This document shows, piece by piece, positions 41,051 through 49,128 of a stretch of DNA of 64,000 nt. Source of the DNA: Phaeobacter bryozoorum (GTDB lineage Bacteria > Pseudomonadota > Alphaproteobacteria > Rhodobacterales > Rhodobacteraceae); assembly GCF_041893525.1 (NCBI RefSeq), contig NZ_CP169069.1; one strand, 5' to 3'. The first letter of the stretch is position 1. Each line of letters opens with the position of its first letter. The position numbers and the translations under genes are program-made. The notes beneath the pieces are model-generated. The model saw only the letters and a list, made by a program, of their open reading frames with translations. It was not told the DNA's origin and did no database searches.

Positions 41051-41064
41051 TCATTCATGAATGA
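41051..41064. promoter_or_regulatory. Perfect 14-bp palindrome TCATTCATGAATGA
   Basis: A self-complementary 14-mer directly beside the longer inverted repeat and 6 bp from the LysR stop. Its AT-richness and symmetry suggest a protein-binding site for the Rieske-DMGDH operon promoter. The binding protein is unknown; the adjacent LysR regulator is a candidate. Confidence 0.45.
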
Positions 41065-41070
41065 GCCTGA

Positions 41071-41976
41071 CTAAACCGAACTGCGGCTTGCCTCCGACAG
41101 GATCCAGGCTTTCAACTTGCGGGCATTCGGCGACAGTTCATCATCCGGCAGACCCACCAGATAGAACTCTTGCGGTGCCGGAACGCTCTGATTGCCGACA
41201 ATGGCAAGCTTCTTGCTGTCGAGCATTGGCTGGATAAGCCGCTTCCAGCCAAGCGCTACGCCCGCCCCCTTACGGGCAATTTGCAACGCCACTGAATAGC
41301 TTGTCACGCGGGTGCCAACCGAAATGTCGCCCCGATGACCCAACTCGTGGAACCAGTCGGCCCAGGTGGTCCAGCTCTGACTGACGTTGTGCAGATGGAT
41401 CAGCCGCTGCGCTGCCAGATCCTGTAGCGATGAGCCCGCCAGTCCTTCGGCGATATCCGGCCGGGCAACCGGGACAAGTTGATCCCGATAGATCGCCGTA
41501 TGGGCCAGCGTAGCGTCGGGATCACGCCCATACCTGATAAAGAAATCGAACTCCCGCGTGTCGTGAAATGGTCGATCCTGAGTGATCTGGTGAATGTTCA
41601 AATCCGGATGATCACGCCAAAATCGGATGATCACCGGCGACAGCCAAAGGGCTGCGACCGCCGTCGTCGATCCGACGGTCACGGCATCTTCCTCGCCCAT
41701 CTGACGGGTCTTAGACAATTGCCGCGAGATCTGCCGGAACGATGTGGCCAAAGTCTCAAACAGCGCCTGACCTTCGCGCGTCAGCTCGACACCGCGATGT
41801 TTCCGCTGGAACAACGCCACACCCAGCTCGCCTTCGAGAGCCTTGATCTGGTGGCTGACCGCTCCGGGTGTCACAGACAGTTCCTGCGCCGCATTTTTGA
41901 AGCTCAGGTGCCGGGCTGCGGTTTCAAAGGCCGCCAATGTGGTTAGCGGCGGCAGGTCGTAGTGTCGTCTGGACAT
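41071..41976 (-). CDS. LysR-family regulator (GcvA-like)
   Basis: A 301-residue LysR regulator whose opening, LPPLTTLAAFETAARHLSFKNAAQELSVTPGAVSHQIKALEGELGVALFQRKHRGVELT, is of the GcvA type. The effector domain contains PDLNIHQITQDRPFHDTREFDFFIRYG, also GcvA-like. It lies directly upstream of the Rieske oxygenase gene on the same strand, so it probably controls that operon, perhaps in response to glycine betaine-type or glycine metabolites. GcvA itself controls the glycine cleavage system, chemically close to the DMGDH-like gene here. Confidence 0.8.
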   Translation of the reverse strand: MSRRHYDLPPLTTLAAFETAARHLSFKNAAQELSVTPGAVSHQIKALEGELGVALFQRKHRGVELTREGQALFETLATSFRQISRQLSKTRQMGEEDAVTVGSTTAVAALWLSPVIIRFWRDHPDLNIHQITQDRPFHDTREFDFFIRYGRDPDATLAHTAIYRDQLVPVARPDIAEGLAGSSLQDLAAQRLIHLHNVSQSWTTWADWFHELGHRGDISVGTRVTSYSVALQIARKGAGVALGWKRLIQPMLDSKKLAIVGNQSVPAPQEFYLVGLPDDELSPNARKLKAWILSEASRSSV

Positions 41977-42190
41977 GATGCGCCGCCATTCTTGGGACCA
42001 GGGATTAAGTCAGTTCACCTGAATATGAGTGGTTTTCGAATTGAATGGCAAATCCAAATGCGTTGGTGAGAGATCGTATTCATCACCTCCGGCCCCTGCC
42101 GATCCAACATCGGCCGGGGCAACCGTTCCGAAATCTATTGAAACGCCTCAAATCACGATCCCCGCACCGATAGTTCATAGGCATGAGGTA

Positions 42191-42210
42191 GCGCGGCACA
42201 TGTGCCGCGC
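42191..42210. terminator. Perfect 20-bp palindromic hairpin
   Basis: GCGCGGCA-CATG-TGCCGCGC is self-complementary and starts 9 bp downstream of the secreted-protein gene stop on the minus strand. It probably ends that transcript; no long T run follows. The rest of the 243-bp gap up to the LysR gene shows no gene. Confidence 0.5.
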
Positions 42211-42219
42211 CATTTGCGT

Positions 42220-42987
42220 TCAGTTGATTTTTCCCGGCAGGCTCAGGTCGCCCGACGCAATATCGAAAACATCCACCACGCAGAGCAACGGCGCATGCAC
42301 ATTTGCATTGACGCGCAGGGCCGACGTAACACCATCATACGCCACATCAACCAGAGTCACATCGCTGCGAAATCCGACCGTCACAGTCACTTCCGGCCCG
42401 TTGAACAGGGGCGTAAATCCCGGGCTATCCAGATAGATCGGAAGCCCCGGCCAGGTGGCCGGCAGCTGCGGGGTGGCGCCTTCTGGAATGTCACGCACCG
42501 CCAACGCGCCCGGCCCGCAGGCTTCGGTCGGGGTCAGAACCACCCAATGACTGTGCCACAGGAGACCGTCGTTGCCGGTATCGCCGTCGTTGTTTTCATC
42601 CACCAATGGCGTGTCGTCAAAGTCCGGGTGACTGGTTGCAGCCAGCGCGAGTATTCCGCTGCCTGCCTCAAACCCGACGGCAGCCGGGTCAAGCGAGATC
42701 GGCCAAACATAGGAGAAAACCTCAGCCCCGCCGACCGAACCGACTGCTTCGGGCGTATCCGCGCCAGCGCTGCCATTTGTCGTCATGTGGAAGGTGACAG
42801 TGTTCCCTTTGCGGTGCGCATGAGCCGCAAGAATATCAAAGGATGCCGTCTTCCCCGCATCGGATGCCGAGATAATAGCGCCCTGCTGATGCACCGCATG
42901 ATCGCCATCGGCGAACGCGCCGGTCGCGCCGATCGCGCCCGCCGCACCGAGGCCCAGGATCGCAGCCGTCACTAGAAATCGTGTCAT
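42220..42987 (-). CDS. Secreted protein of unknown function under MarR-type control
   Basis: About 255 residues with a signal peptide (MTRFLVTAAILGLGAAGAIGATGAFA). The mature part is beta-rich, acidic and His-containing, for example SASDAGKTASFDILAAHAHRKGNTVTFHM, DENNDGDTGNDGLLWHSHWVVLTPTEACG and VNANVHAPLLCVVDVFDI. The DENNDGDTGND stretch resembles a calcium-binding loop and two cysteines could pair. I do not recognise the family. I chose the ATG at 42987 because GGAG lies six bases upstream. It is divergent from the MarR-type gene, with repeat sites between them, so its expression is probably regulated by that protein. Confidence 0.6.
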   Translation of the reverse strand: MTRFLVTAAILGLGAAGAIGATGAFADGDHAVHQQGAIISASDAGKTASFDILAAHAHRKGNTVTFHMTTNGSAGADTPEAVGSVGGAEVFSYVWPISLDPAAVGFEAGSGILALAATSHPDFDDTPLVDENNDGDTGNDGLLWHSHWVVLTPTEACGPGALAVRDIPEGATPQLPATWPGLPIYLDSPGFTPLFNGPEVTVTVGFRSDVTLVDVAYDGVTSALRVNANVHAPLLCVVDVFDIASGDLSLPGKIN

Positions 42988-43007
42988 TTTCGTCTCCATC
43001 TTAGTTA

Positions 43008-43022
43008 GTAGCGACTCGCTAC
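43008..43022. promoter_or_regulatory. Palindrome GTAGCGA-C-TCGCTAC, candidate MarR operator
   Basis: A perfect 7-bp inverted repeat in the divergent promoter between the secreted-protein and MarR-type genes. Its right part, TCGCTACCAA (43016-43025), recurs as TCGATACCAA at 43055-43064, 39 bp away. Two related sites fit MarR autoregulation and control of the divergent gene. Confidence 0.6.
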
Positions 43023-43050
43023 CAAATAAGAGTTATTGCAGTTTTGATTT

Positions 43051-43064
43051 CGAGTCGATACCAA
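43051..43064. promoter_or_regulatory. Second, imperfect copy of the MarR-type site
   Basis: CGAGTCGATACCAA matches CGACTCGCTACCAA of the first site at 12 of 14 positions. It ends 6 bp before the MarR-type start codon, where a bound protein would block its expression. Confidence 0.5.
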
Positions 43065-43070
43065 TTATTC

Positions 43071-43628
43071 ATGACATCACACCACCGCATCCGCGCGCTC
43101 ATCAATCGTCTGGCCCGTCTCGACGCCGCCGGGGGATGGTCTGACAGCCTAAATCCGGCCCAAACAGCGGCGCTGGACTACCTCGCGCGCGCCAATCGCT
43201 ACTCACGGGCGCCCTCGCATGTGGCCGATTATCTGGGCACCACACGCGGCACCATGTCGCAAACGCTCAAGACACTCGCCCGAAAAGGGTTCGTGCGCGA
43301 AGAGCCAAAAACTGGCGATCAGCGTTCGATTTCTTACGGCGTGACAGCTGAGGGGCAGGCACTAGCCGAAGCGCCTTCGGTCATCGGCGGCGCATTGACC
43401 GCAATGCAGGACGCGGAAACCGCCGCGTTGGAAGAGGCGCTCAGCGCGACCCTGCGTGCGGCTTTGGAAGCCCGTGGCGGGCGCCCCTTTGGCCTGTGCA
43501 GGACCTGCGCCTATCACGACGCAGGCCCTGCCGATGGGTATTGCACCCTGTTGCAGCTACCGCTGCAGCCCGGCGATCGAGATTTAATATGTGTTGAACA
43601 TAAGGCGCTTTCAGATGACACGACCTGA
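43071..43628 (+). CDS. MarR-family regulator with C-terminal cysteine cluster
   Basis: About 185 residues. The MarR winged-helix core (about 1-135: HVADYLGTTRGTMSQTLKTLARKGFVREEPKTGDQRSISYGVT) is followed by a C-terminal tail with LCRTCAYHDAG, GYCTLLQLPL and DLICVEH, giving four cysteines and two histidines in a CxxCxxH-Cx-CxxH pattern. The tail suggests binding of a metal or Fe-S cluster, or redox sensing. I chose ATG 43071; an upstream TTG lies inside the operator region. The MOSC gene starts within its end (14-base overlap), so both are co-transcribed. Confidence 0.75.
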   Translation: MTSHHRIRALINRLARLDAAGGWSDSLNPAQTAALDYLARANRYSRAPSHVADYLGTTRGTMSQTLKTLARKGFVREEPKTGDQRSISYGVTAEGQALAEAPSVIGGALTAMQDAETAALEEALSATLRAALEARGGRPFGLCRTCAYHDAGPADGYCTLLQLPLQPGDRDLICVEHKALSDDTT

Positions 43629-44316
43629 CCTATCCGCCCCGATCGCGGGCATTTTTCATGGCGCTGTCCACAGCCCATGGGCCGACAAACCGCCAACCGC
43701 CATTCACAAGTCCCCAGTCGCCGGATCTCAGATGATCGACATCAACGGCTTCACCGGCAACTCGCAGGCCGATCTGACGGTGCATGGTGGAGCGGACAAG
43801 GCAATCCACCACTACGCCAGCGAGCACTACCGCCTGTGGCAGGACGAGGCCGAGCTGCCTCCGACAGCGGTTCCGGCAGCTTTTGGCGAAAACATCGCCA
43901 GTTACGGGCTGACTGAGGACACCCTCTGCATCGGAGACATCCTGCGACTGGGAAGTGCTGTCGTTCAGATCAGCCAGGGCAGACAGCCCTGCTGGAAACT
44001 CGGTCTCTATACTCAGAACAAGCGGATGCCCTACCTGTTCCAGAAGACCGGACGCACCGGATGGTACTACCGCGTCCTTGAGCCGGGGGCGGTACAGACG
44101 CACGACGAGATCAGGCTTATCGAACGGCGCCATCCCGAATGGACCGTACACCGCGTGACCCATGCGAGGCTGACTCGCAAGATCACAGCCGGAGAGGCCG
44201 CCAGCCTGGCCGATCTCGCTGATCTCGCCGCAGGCTGGCGCGCCGCCTTTGCGCGAATGGCAGGCGGCGACACGGGCGAAGACACCAGCGCCCGACTGGG
44301 CGGCGTGCAGGCTTAG
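43615..44316 (+). CDS. MOSC-domain protein (YiiM-like)
   Basis: About 233 residues. The MOSC domain (about 40-165) contains GFTGNSQADLTVHGGADKAIHHYASEHYRLW, FGENIASYGLTEDTLCIGDILRLGSAVVQISQGRQPCWKL with the conserved cysteine, and a YiiM-type C-terminal helical region. MOSC proteins bind or transfer molybdenum cofactor sulfur or reduce N-hydroxylated compounds with molybdenum cofactor. The ATG at 43615 overlaps the MarR-type gene, so the Cys-rich regulator probably controls it. No molybdoenzyme gene is adjacent. Confidence 0.8.
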   Translation: MTRPDLSAPIAGIFHGAVHSPWADKPPTAIHKSPVAGSQMIDINGFTGNSQADLTVHGGADKAIHHYASEHYRLWQDEAELPPTAVPAAFGENIASYGLTEDTLCIGDILRLGSAVVQISQGRQPCWKLGLYTQNKRMPYLFQKTGRTGWYYRVLEPGAVQTHDEIRLIERRHPEWTVHRVTHARLTRKITAGEAASLADLADLAAGWRAAFARMAGGDTGEDTSARLGGVQA

Positions 44317-44330
44317 GCGCTGTGAAACCC

Positions 44331-44369
44331 GGCGTCCAGGACGCAGCCGTGAGCGCCGCCCTGGACGCC
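44331..44369. terminator. Inverted repeat between converging MOSC and monooxygenase genes
   Basis: GGCGTCCAGG (44331-44340) and CCTGGACGCC (44360-44369) are perfect 10-bp complements with a 19-base loop, between two converging genes. Its position suggests a bidirectional terminator. A weak T run follows on the plus strand only. Confidence 0.5.
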
Positions 44370-44393
44370 AGCCTATTTCCCGATCTGGCAGCG

Positions 44394-45881
44394 TTAGCCG
44401 GCCTGATACTGCGGGGCCGAGGCCAGAAACTGCCCATAAGCCGCCGCATCCGGGGGCGAGAATTGCTCGACCAAGGGATTCTTGCGCTTGCGCTGTTGTG
44501 CTCCCATGTCGGCCAAAAGCTCGTCGAAGTGTTTGAAATGAAACGGTGCTGAGCACAGACCGCCATAGACCTGCGCCGCAGGTCGCTCCCGGCGGCGCCA
44601 GTCCAGCATCATCTCGATATTCTGCTCCATCTCCGCCCGGCTGGGCTGGTGAGCCAGTTTGCCATCGACATAGCGAACCAGCCAATTGGCAATCATCTCG
44701 GCCGACAGGACCGTGCAAAAGCTGGAGTTGAAACCAACAAACCCCATATCGGGCAGATCCGGGTTCACCGACAGGCGATAAACGCGATACTGTCCATCGT
44801 CTTCGATCAGCTTGTCACGATACTCCTGCGCCAGATAGGGCACACCCAGCTTCCAGCCAACCGCCAGCACCGCCACATCACATGGCACCACCTCGCCGGT
44901 GCTCAGCCGCAAACCTTCCTCCTGATAGCTCTCAAACGTGCCGATAACGGGCTTGATACTGCCATCGTTCAACGCCTCAAACAGACCTGGAGTCACAATC
45001 GGGACCGAGCAGGACACCTCTTTTTCAATCGGCGTGGTGGGGACCATATTGTGCTTCTTCAGACCCAGTTGCAGCTTCAGCATGGTCTCCAAACCGCGAA
45101 AATTGGCCCAGACCAGAGGCTTCAACAGCGCGGCGATACCGCGTTGAAAAGGCGACTTACCCCATTGATTGAACTGCTGCTCCTGCGCCCGCATATATAG
45201 CAGCTTCTTGAAGTTGATGCCGCCGACATAATAGGGCACCCGCCAGACATTCTCCCGATAGACCAGCCGAACAGATCTCGCCCCACTCTTGGCCGCATTG
45301 ACAGCAATATCGGTGGCCGATTTAGAGCCGCCCAGCACCACCACATGTTTGCCCGCAATCAGGCCGGGATCCGTATAATCAGATGAATGTATCACCTGTC
45401 CGCCACGGGCGATGAATGCGTCCTGACCGGGATGGGTGATGATGTTCTTTTCCGAAAACTGACCCGTACAGACCGCAACAAAATCGAAATCCTGTTGCCA
45501 GCTCTTCCCGGCGGCCTCCAGGGTCAGGGTCCAGCCGGGCTGCCCATCCTGACGCCGCTCCATCGCCGTAACGGAAGTGTTGAGCCGGAACAGTCGCGCC
45601 AGCCGGTGTTTCTGCGCGTAAGAATGCAGATAGGCATGAACCTGCGGACCTTTCGGCCATTCCGGGTAATCTGCGGGCATCGGATGATCGGTGTAGCAAT
45701 ATAGATCCTTCGGCGACTGTGTCTGCACATCCGGGTATGACCGCGACAGCTCCCAGACACCGCCGAAATCATGGCTGCGTTCATAACCGATCACCCTGTG
45801 GCCGCGTTCATCAAAGGCTTTGGCCGCAGCCAGACCACTGACACCGCCGCCAATAACCGCAACTGTTTTGCGTGTTGTCAT
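44394..45881 (-). CDS. Flavin-containing monooxygenase
   Basis: A 495-residue FAD/NADPH monooxygenase. FAD motif VAVIGGGVSGLAAAKAF (about residues 8-24), NADPH motif KHVVVLGGSKSATDIAVNAA (about 180-200), and between them RGGQVIHSSDYTDP, a variant of the FMO signature FxGxxxHxxxY. ATG near VAVCTGQF is the usual hinge. It could oxygenate an amine, sulfide or ketone; it does not look like trimethylamine monooxygenase (Tmm), which is shorter and opens differently. It follows the small cupin gene on the same strand (131-bp gap). The substrate is unknown. Confidence 0.75.
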   Translation of the reverse strand: MTTRKTVAVIGGGVSGLAAAKAFDERGHRVIGYERSHDFGGVWELSRSYPDVQTQSPKDLYCYTDHPMPADYPEWPKGPQVHAYLHSYAQKHRLARLFRLNTSVTAMERRQDGQPGWTLTLEAAGKSWQQDFDFVAVCTGQFSEKNIITHPGQDAFIARGGQVIHSSDYTDPGLIAGKHVVVLGGSKSATDIAVNAAKSGARSVRLVYRENVWRVPYYVGGINFKKLLYMRAQEQQFNQWGKSPFQRGIAALLKPLVWANFRGLETMLKLQLGLKKHNMVPTTPIEKEVSCSVPIVTPGLFEALNDGSIKPVIGTFESYQEEGLRLSTGEVVPCDVAVLAVGWKLGVPYLAQEYRDKLIEDDGQYRVYRLSVNPDLPDMGFVGFNSSFCTVLSAEMIANWLVRYVDGKLAHQPSRAEMEQNIEMMLDWRRRERPAAQVYGGLCSAPFHFKHFDELLADMGAQQRKRKNPLVEQFSPPDAAAYGQFLASAPQYQAG

Positions 45882-46012
45882 GTCCTGTTCTCCCCTCTCG
45901 ATCCAATCTGCGATGAACCGTTCTGTCCCTCACCTGCCTCCCCGCAGGCCGGTGTGTTTCCTGCCGGAACGGAGTTGGACGGTGGCACCGCCCCACCCGC
46001 GCTCCGGATTGC

Positions 46013-46453
46013 TCATGCGTCGGCCGGGGGTGGCAGAAAATCGACCTCATGCAGCGCAGAGAGACGCACCAGCTGCTCCGGGTCGGTCACACCGTCCAGC
46101 TCAATGAACAGGTCGAACAGTTTGCGCGCGGGCGCGACGCCGAAAATACAATGCGCCTCAGCACCGGAACGGTTGAATATCGCATGTGCTTCGCCCTTGG
46201 GCATACGCACTGTATCCCCCGGCCCCGCCTTATGCACATCGCCCGAAAATTCCACCTCAAGCTCCCCCGACAGGACACTGATCCATTCATCCTGGGTTGG
46301 ATGGATATGCGGCGGTACAAAGGTGTCGGCCGGCAGAACCGCATCCCATATGAAGGCATCGGTGCTGAGCAACTTGGGCACATAGGTCTGCCCGACAACT
46401 GTCCAGGACATGCCGCGAATACCGTCTTTTGCCTTGGTGATCCCTTTTTCCAT
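46013..46453 (-). CDS. Small single-domain cupin protein
   Basis: About 146 residues. One cupin domain with metal ligands in PPHIHPTQDEWISVLSGELEVEF (motif 1) and GDTVRMPKGEAHAIFNRSG (motif 2). It belongs to a common group of mannose-6-phosphate-isomerase-like or sensory cupins. A strong GGGAGGAG site supports ATG 46453; the open frame upstream is non-coding. It is divergent from an AraC-type regulator and upstream of the flavin monooxygenase, suggesting a small regulated unit. The function is unknown. Confidence 0.7.
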   Translation of the reverse strand: MEKGITKAKDGIRGMSWTVVGQTYVPKLLSTDAFIWDAVLPADTFVPPHIHPTQDEWISVLSGELEVEFSGDVHKAGPGDTVRMPKGEAHAIFNRSGAEAHCIFGVAPARKLFDLFIELDGVTDPEQLVRLSALHEVDFLPPPADA

Positions 46454-46608
46454 GACGTCTCCTCCCTGAAATTGATCTGAGACCGCCAGACTGCACCAGC
46501 GTTGCACATTCGATTATCCAGAAAACGAACCCAATTGATGGCTGGATGGTTGAGGCTTGAAATATCTCCGGGGCAATCTAAGCTGCAGTCCTCTGATCTG
46601 GAGGCAAG

Positions 46609-47616
46609 ATGGCCATCCCAGCCAACCCGGACACAGTTGAGCATTTGAGCAATCATCCGCTGCTGCGCACCGGGGATCTGGACGAGGCACGCCACCGGGT
46701 GGGGCAGAAATTCTGCGATCACCGGCTGGATTTCGCCAAACGGCATCAGGATCTCGCGGTCCGCCATAATCACGCAGCCGGGCGCCACTGCTCGATCAAT
46801 TACCTGCACTACGGCGCCGATGTGACTATTGACCCCGGTATGTTGAACTCGTTCTACCTGTTGCAGATCCCGCTTTGCGGCCAGGCCAGCGTCCGGCATC
46901 GCGGCGCCGAGATCCTGGCCGACGCAACCACAGCAACGGTGCTCAATCCCGATCGGGACGCTTTGATGCGATGGAGCGCCGATTGCCGCAAGCTGCTGCT
47001 TCAGATCGACCGGAATTACCTTGAAACGGTTGCGCGGCAGCTGATCGGAGCAGAACTGCCGGGGCCAATCCGTTTTGCCAGCCGCGTCGATCTGCTTGCT
47101 CCTGGCGGGCGGCGGCTGCGGCAGATGGTCTGTGCCTGCGTTCAGGCGGCAGAAGTCGGCATTTTGTTCCAAGGGCGTTTGCGTGGTTCGGATATCCGGG
47201 TGGAACAGGATCTGGCGCGAGAGCTATTGACGCGGCTGCCCAGCAATATCTCCCACATCATTGAACGGGCTGACCACGGTTCCGTGCCACCCGGCGTTCG
47301 CGCGGCGATGGGCTTCATCCACGTCAATCTCAGCAACCCAATACAGCTGACCGACATTGCGGAACATGCGGGCATGAATGTCCGCACCCTTCAAAAGGGC
47401 TTTCGCCGCGCTTTTGGGCAGAGCCCGATGCGGGTACTGCGCAACGCGCGACTGGATGCGGCCCACTATCACCTGATGGCGCAGCGCGACACACCCGACG
47501 TCACCACCGTTGCATTTTCCAACGGGTTTTCCCACCTGGGCCGTTTTGCGCGCGACTACAAGGGACGGTTCGGGCATTCGCCCAGCCAAACCGCGCGGCG
47601 GCAATACACCCCTTAG
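46609..47616 (+). CDS. AraC-family regulator (AraC_binding_2 type)
   Basis: A 335-residue regulator. The N-terminal AraC-binding-like domain (about 15-195, HRVGQKFCDHRLDFAKRHQDLAVRHNHA and FYLLQIPLCGQASVRHRG) is followed by a C-terminal helix-turn-helix pair (about 230-330: IQLTDIAEHAGMNVRTLQKGFRRAFGQSPMRVLRNARLDAA and VTTVAFSNGFSHLGRFARDYKGRFG). Relatives regulate aromatic degradation genes. It is divergent from the cupin and monooxygenase genes, so it is the likely regulator of these. The 155-bp intergenic region shows no obvious repeat. Confidence 0.75.
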   Translation: MAIPANPDTVEHLSNHPLLRTGDLDEARHRVGQKFCDHRLDFAKRHQDLAVRHNHAAGRHCSINYLHYGADVTIDPGMLNSFYLLQIPLCGQASVRHRGAEILADATTATVLNPDRDALMRWSADCRKLLLQIDRNYLETVARQLIGAELPGPIRFASRVDLLAPGGRRLRQMVCACVQAAEVGILFQGRLRGSDIRVEQDLARELLTRLPSNISHIIERADHGSVPPGVRAAMGFIHVNLSNPIQLTDIAEHAGMNVRTLQKGFRRAFGQSPMRVLRNARLDAAHYHLMAQRDTPDVTTVAFSNGFSHLGRFARDYKGRFGHSPSQTARRQYTP

Positions 47617-47660
47617 GGCCTCGACCTTGTCAGCCTGTTGCGCGGGGGCTACATCTCTCC

Positions 47661-47681
47661 GCAGACCGCAGACCGCAGACC
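47661..47681. repeat. Short tandem repeat, three GCAGACC units
   Basis: Three exact 7-bp copies in the gap between the AraC and TetR genes. It may be a slippage product; no function is evident. Confidence 0.6.
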
Positions 47682-47720
47682 CGCACAGCTGCGCGACAGA
47701 GCATTCACCTCAGGACACTG

Positions 47721-48329
47721 ATGTCAGACGGCAAGCCCAAACTCACCCGGACCGAGACCACCGCCAAACGGCGGCAGCAGATCCTTGAGGCGGCAGTCAG
47801 ATGTTTTCTCGAAACCGGCTATCACCAGACCGGTGTCCGCGATATCGCGACGCGCGCCGGCGTCAGCCTCGGTAATCTCTATAATCATTTCCCCGGCAAA
47901 CATGATGTGCTGGTCGAAATCGCTGCGCTGGAACGACAGGAACTCTCGCCGTTTATCGACGCGCTCACCCAAGCGCGCCCGCCGCTTAAACTGCTCGACA
48001 GTTTTGTAAAATCCTATGCCAAATATCTCGCAGTGCCTGAAAACGTTATTCTGGGTCTGGAGATCACCAGCGAGGCCATCCGCAAACCCGATATCGCTCG
48101 GTTGTTTCTGGACAATCGAAACGCGCTGATTGCAGCCCTCGCCAAGGTAATCGAACGCGGCATGTCCACAGATGACATGCGCCGCGATCTCGATCCGGAA
48201 GGCACGGCGCAGATGATTGTCGATCTGATCGAAGGCAGCGCCTATCGCAGTGTCCTGGACAGGGTTCCGATCCGGCGTATGCGCGCAAACCTGCAAGGAT
48301 TCATCACTGCGGCAGTTAGGGCAGAATAA
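47721..48329 (+). CDS. TetR-family regulator
   Basis: A 202-residue regulator. The N-terminal TetR helix-turn-helix reads RRQQILEAAVRCFLETGYHQTGVRDIATRAGVSLGNLYNHFPGKHDVLVEIA. The C-terminal effector domain (about 70-200) is typical in length. The gene converges with nirV and is not clearly linked to a target; the AraC gene precedes it by 104 bp. Confidence 0.75.
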   Translation: MSDGKPKLTRTETTAKRRQQILEAAVRCFLETGYHQTGVRDIATRAGVSLGNLYNHFPGKHDVLVEIAALERQELSPFIDALTQARPPLKLLDSFVKSYAKYLAVPENVILGLEITSEAIRKPDIARLFLDNRNALIAALAKVIERGMSTDDMRRDLDPEGTAQMIVDLIEGSAYRSVLDRVPIRRMRANLQGFITAAVRAE

Positions 48330-48331
48330 CC

Positions 48332-49090
48332 TCAGATGGGCGTATCACGGACAAGTCTCACGCCCAGATGCGCCGGGGGTGACCCTACTGCACAGCCCCC
48401 ACGAGCGGGATCGCGGACAAGAAACGGAACTGCCGCCAGATGCTCGCCCGCAACGAAATACGCCGGGCAACGATCGAGGCTGGCCCCGGACTCGCCGGCA
48501 TAGCAGTCCTGCGTCCATTCCCATACATTGCCATCCAGATCGACAACACCATCAGGCGAAGTTGCATAACTGCCCTGGGGGCGCAGCGTCCGGCTGCGCT
48601 GCTCACCAAGGAGATAGGCCGAAGCCCAGCTAAGATCGGGATCGCTAAAGATCGGTTCAGGCTCGGCTGGGAGTACCGGCTCCGCGAGATAGGCCCATTC
48701 CGCAACACTTGGCAGGCGATAGCCGCCATCACTGCGCGCATTGATCCACGCCAGATACTGGCTCACATCAACATGGCTCACTCCCGTTGCAGGCATTGTC
48801 TTTGCATCCTTATTGGCGCGAGTGCGCAGCTTTAGGCTGCACATCCCATCTGCGTGACAGCGGTTCCACTCGGCGACGGTGACTTCATGTCTCATGACAT
48901 AAAGTCCGCGCCCAGCATCTGGCTCCATGGCGGCCAGAACCAGCTCTGGATGGACACTCTCCCCCGCCGACCCGATGGGCCCGCGAGGGAGATATTGTCC
49001 AAGCGCCCAGATCAGCGCTGCCGCCACAGCCAGGCCAAGACCCAGCAGGGCTATCCGGTTCCCGATATCGTGCGAAATGGCGGCAGTCAT
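48332..49090 (-). CDS. nirV: NirV, formylglycine-generating-enzyme-like protein of the nirK operon
   Basis: A 252-residue protein. An N-terminal membrane anchor (IALLGLGLAVAAALIWALGQYL) precedes an FGE-sulfatase domain with YVMRHEVTVAEWNRCHADGMC, RLPSVAEWAYLAE and VVDLDGNVWEWTQDCYAG, ending GVRLVRDT. NirV is regularly co-transcribed with nirK in alphaproteobacteria, and its exact role in Cu nitrite reductase function is not settled. It lies 38 bp downstream of nirK. Confidence 0.85.
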   Translation of the reverse strand: MTAAISHDIGNRIALLGLGLAVAAALIWALGQYLPRGPIGSAGESVHPELVLAAMEPDAGRGLYVMRHEVTVAEWNRCHADGMCSLKLRTRANKDAKTMPATGVSHVDVSQYLAWINARSDGGYRLPSVAEWAYLAEPVLPAEPEPIFSDPDLSWASAYLLGEQRSRTLRPQGSYATSPDGVVDLDGNVWEWTQDCYAGESGASLDRCPAYFVAGEHLAAVPFLVRDPARGGCAVGSPPAHLGVRLVRDTPI

Positions 49091-49128
49091 GTGGGCTTTC
49101 CTTCTGCAAGCGCTGGTGGCGCAGCCGT

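Noticed and set aside
44394..45881. Trimethylamine monooxygenase (Tmm) assignment for the flavin monooxygenase
   Set aside because: Its length and opening motif differ from Tmm and the FMO signature is a variant; the amine-rich neighbourhood alone is not enough.
47661..47681. Three GCAGACC repeats as possible CRISPR
   Set aside because: Units are 7 bp with no spacers; a simple tandem repeat only.
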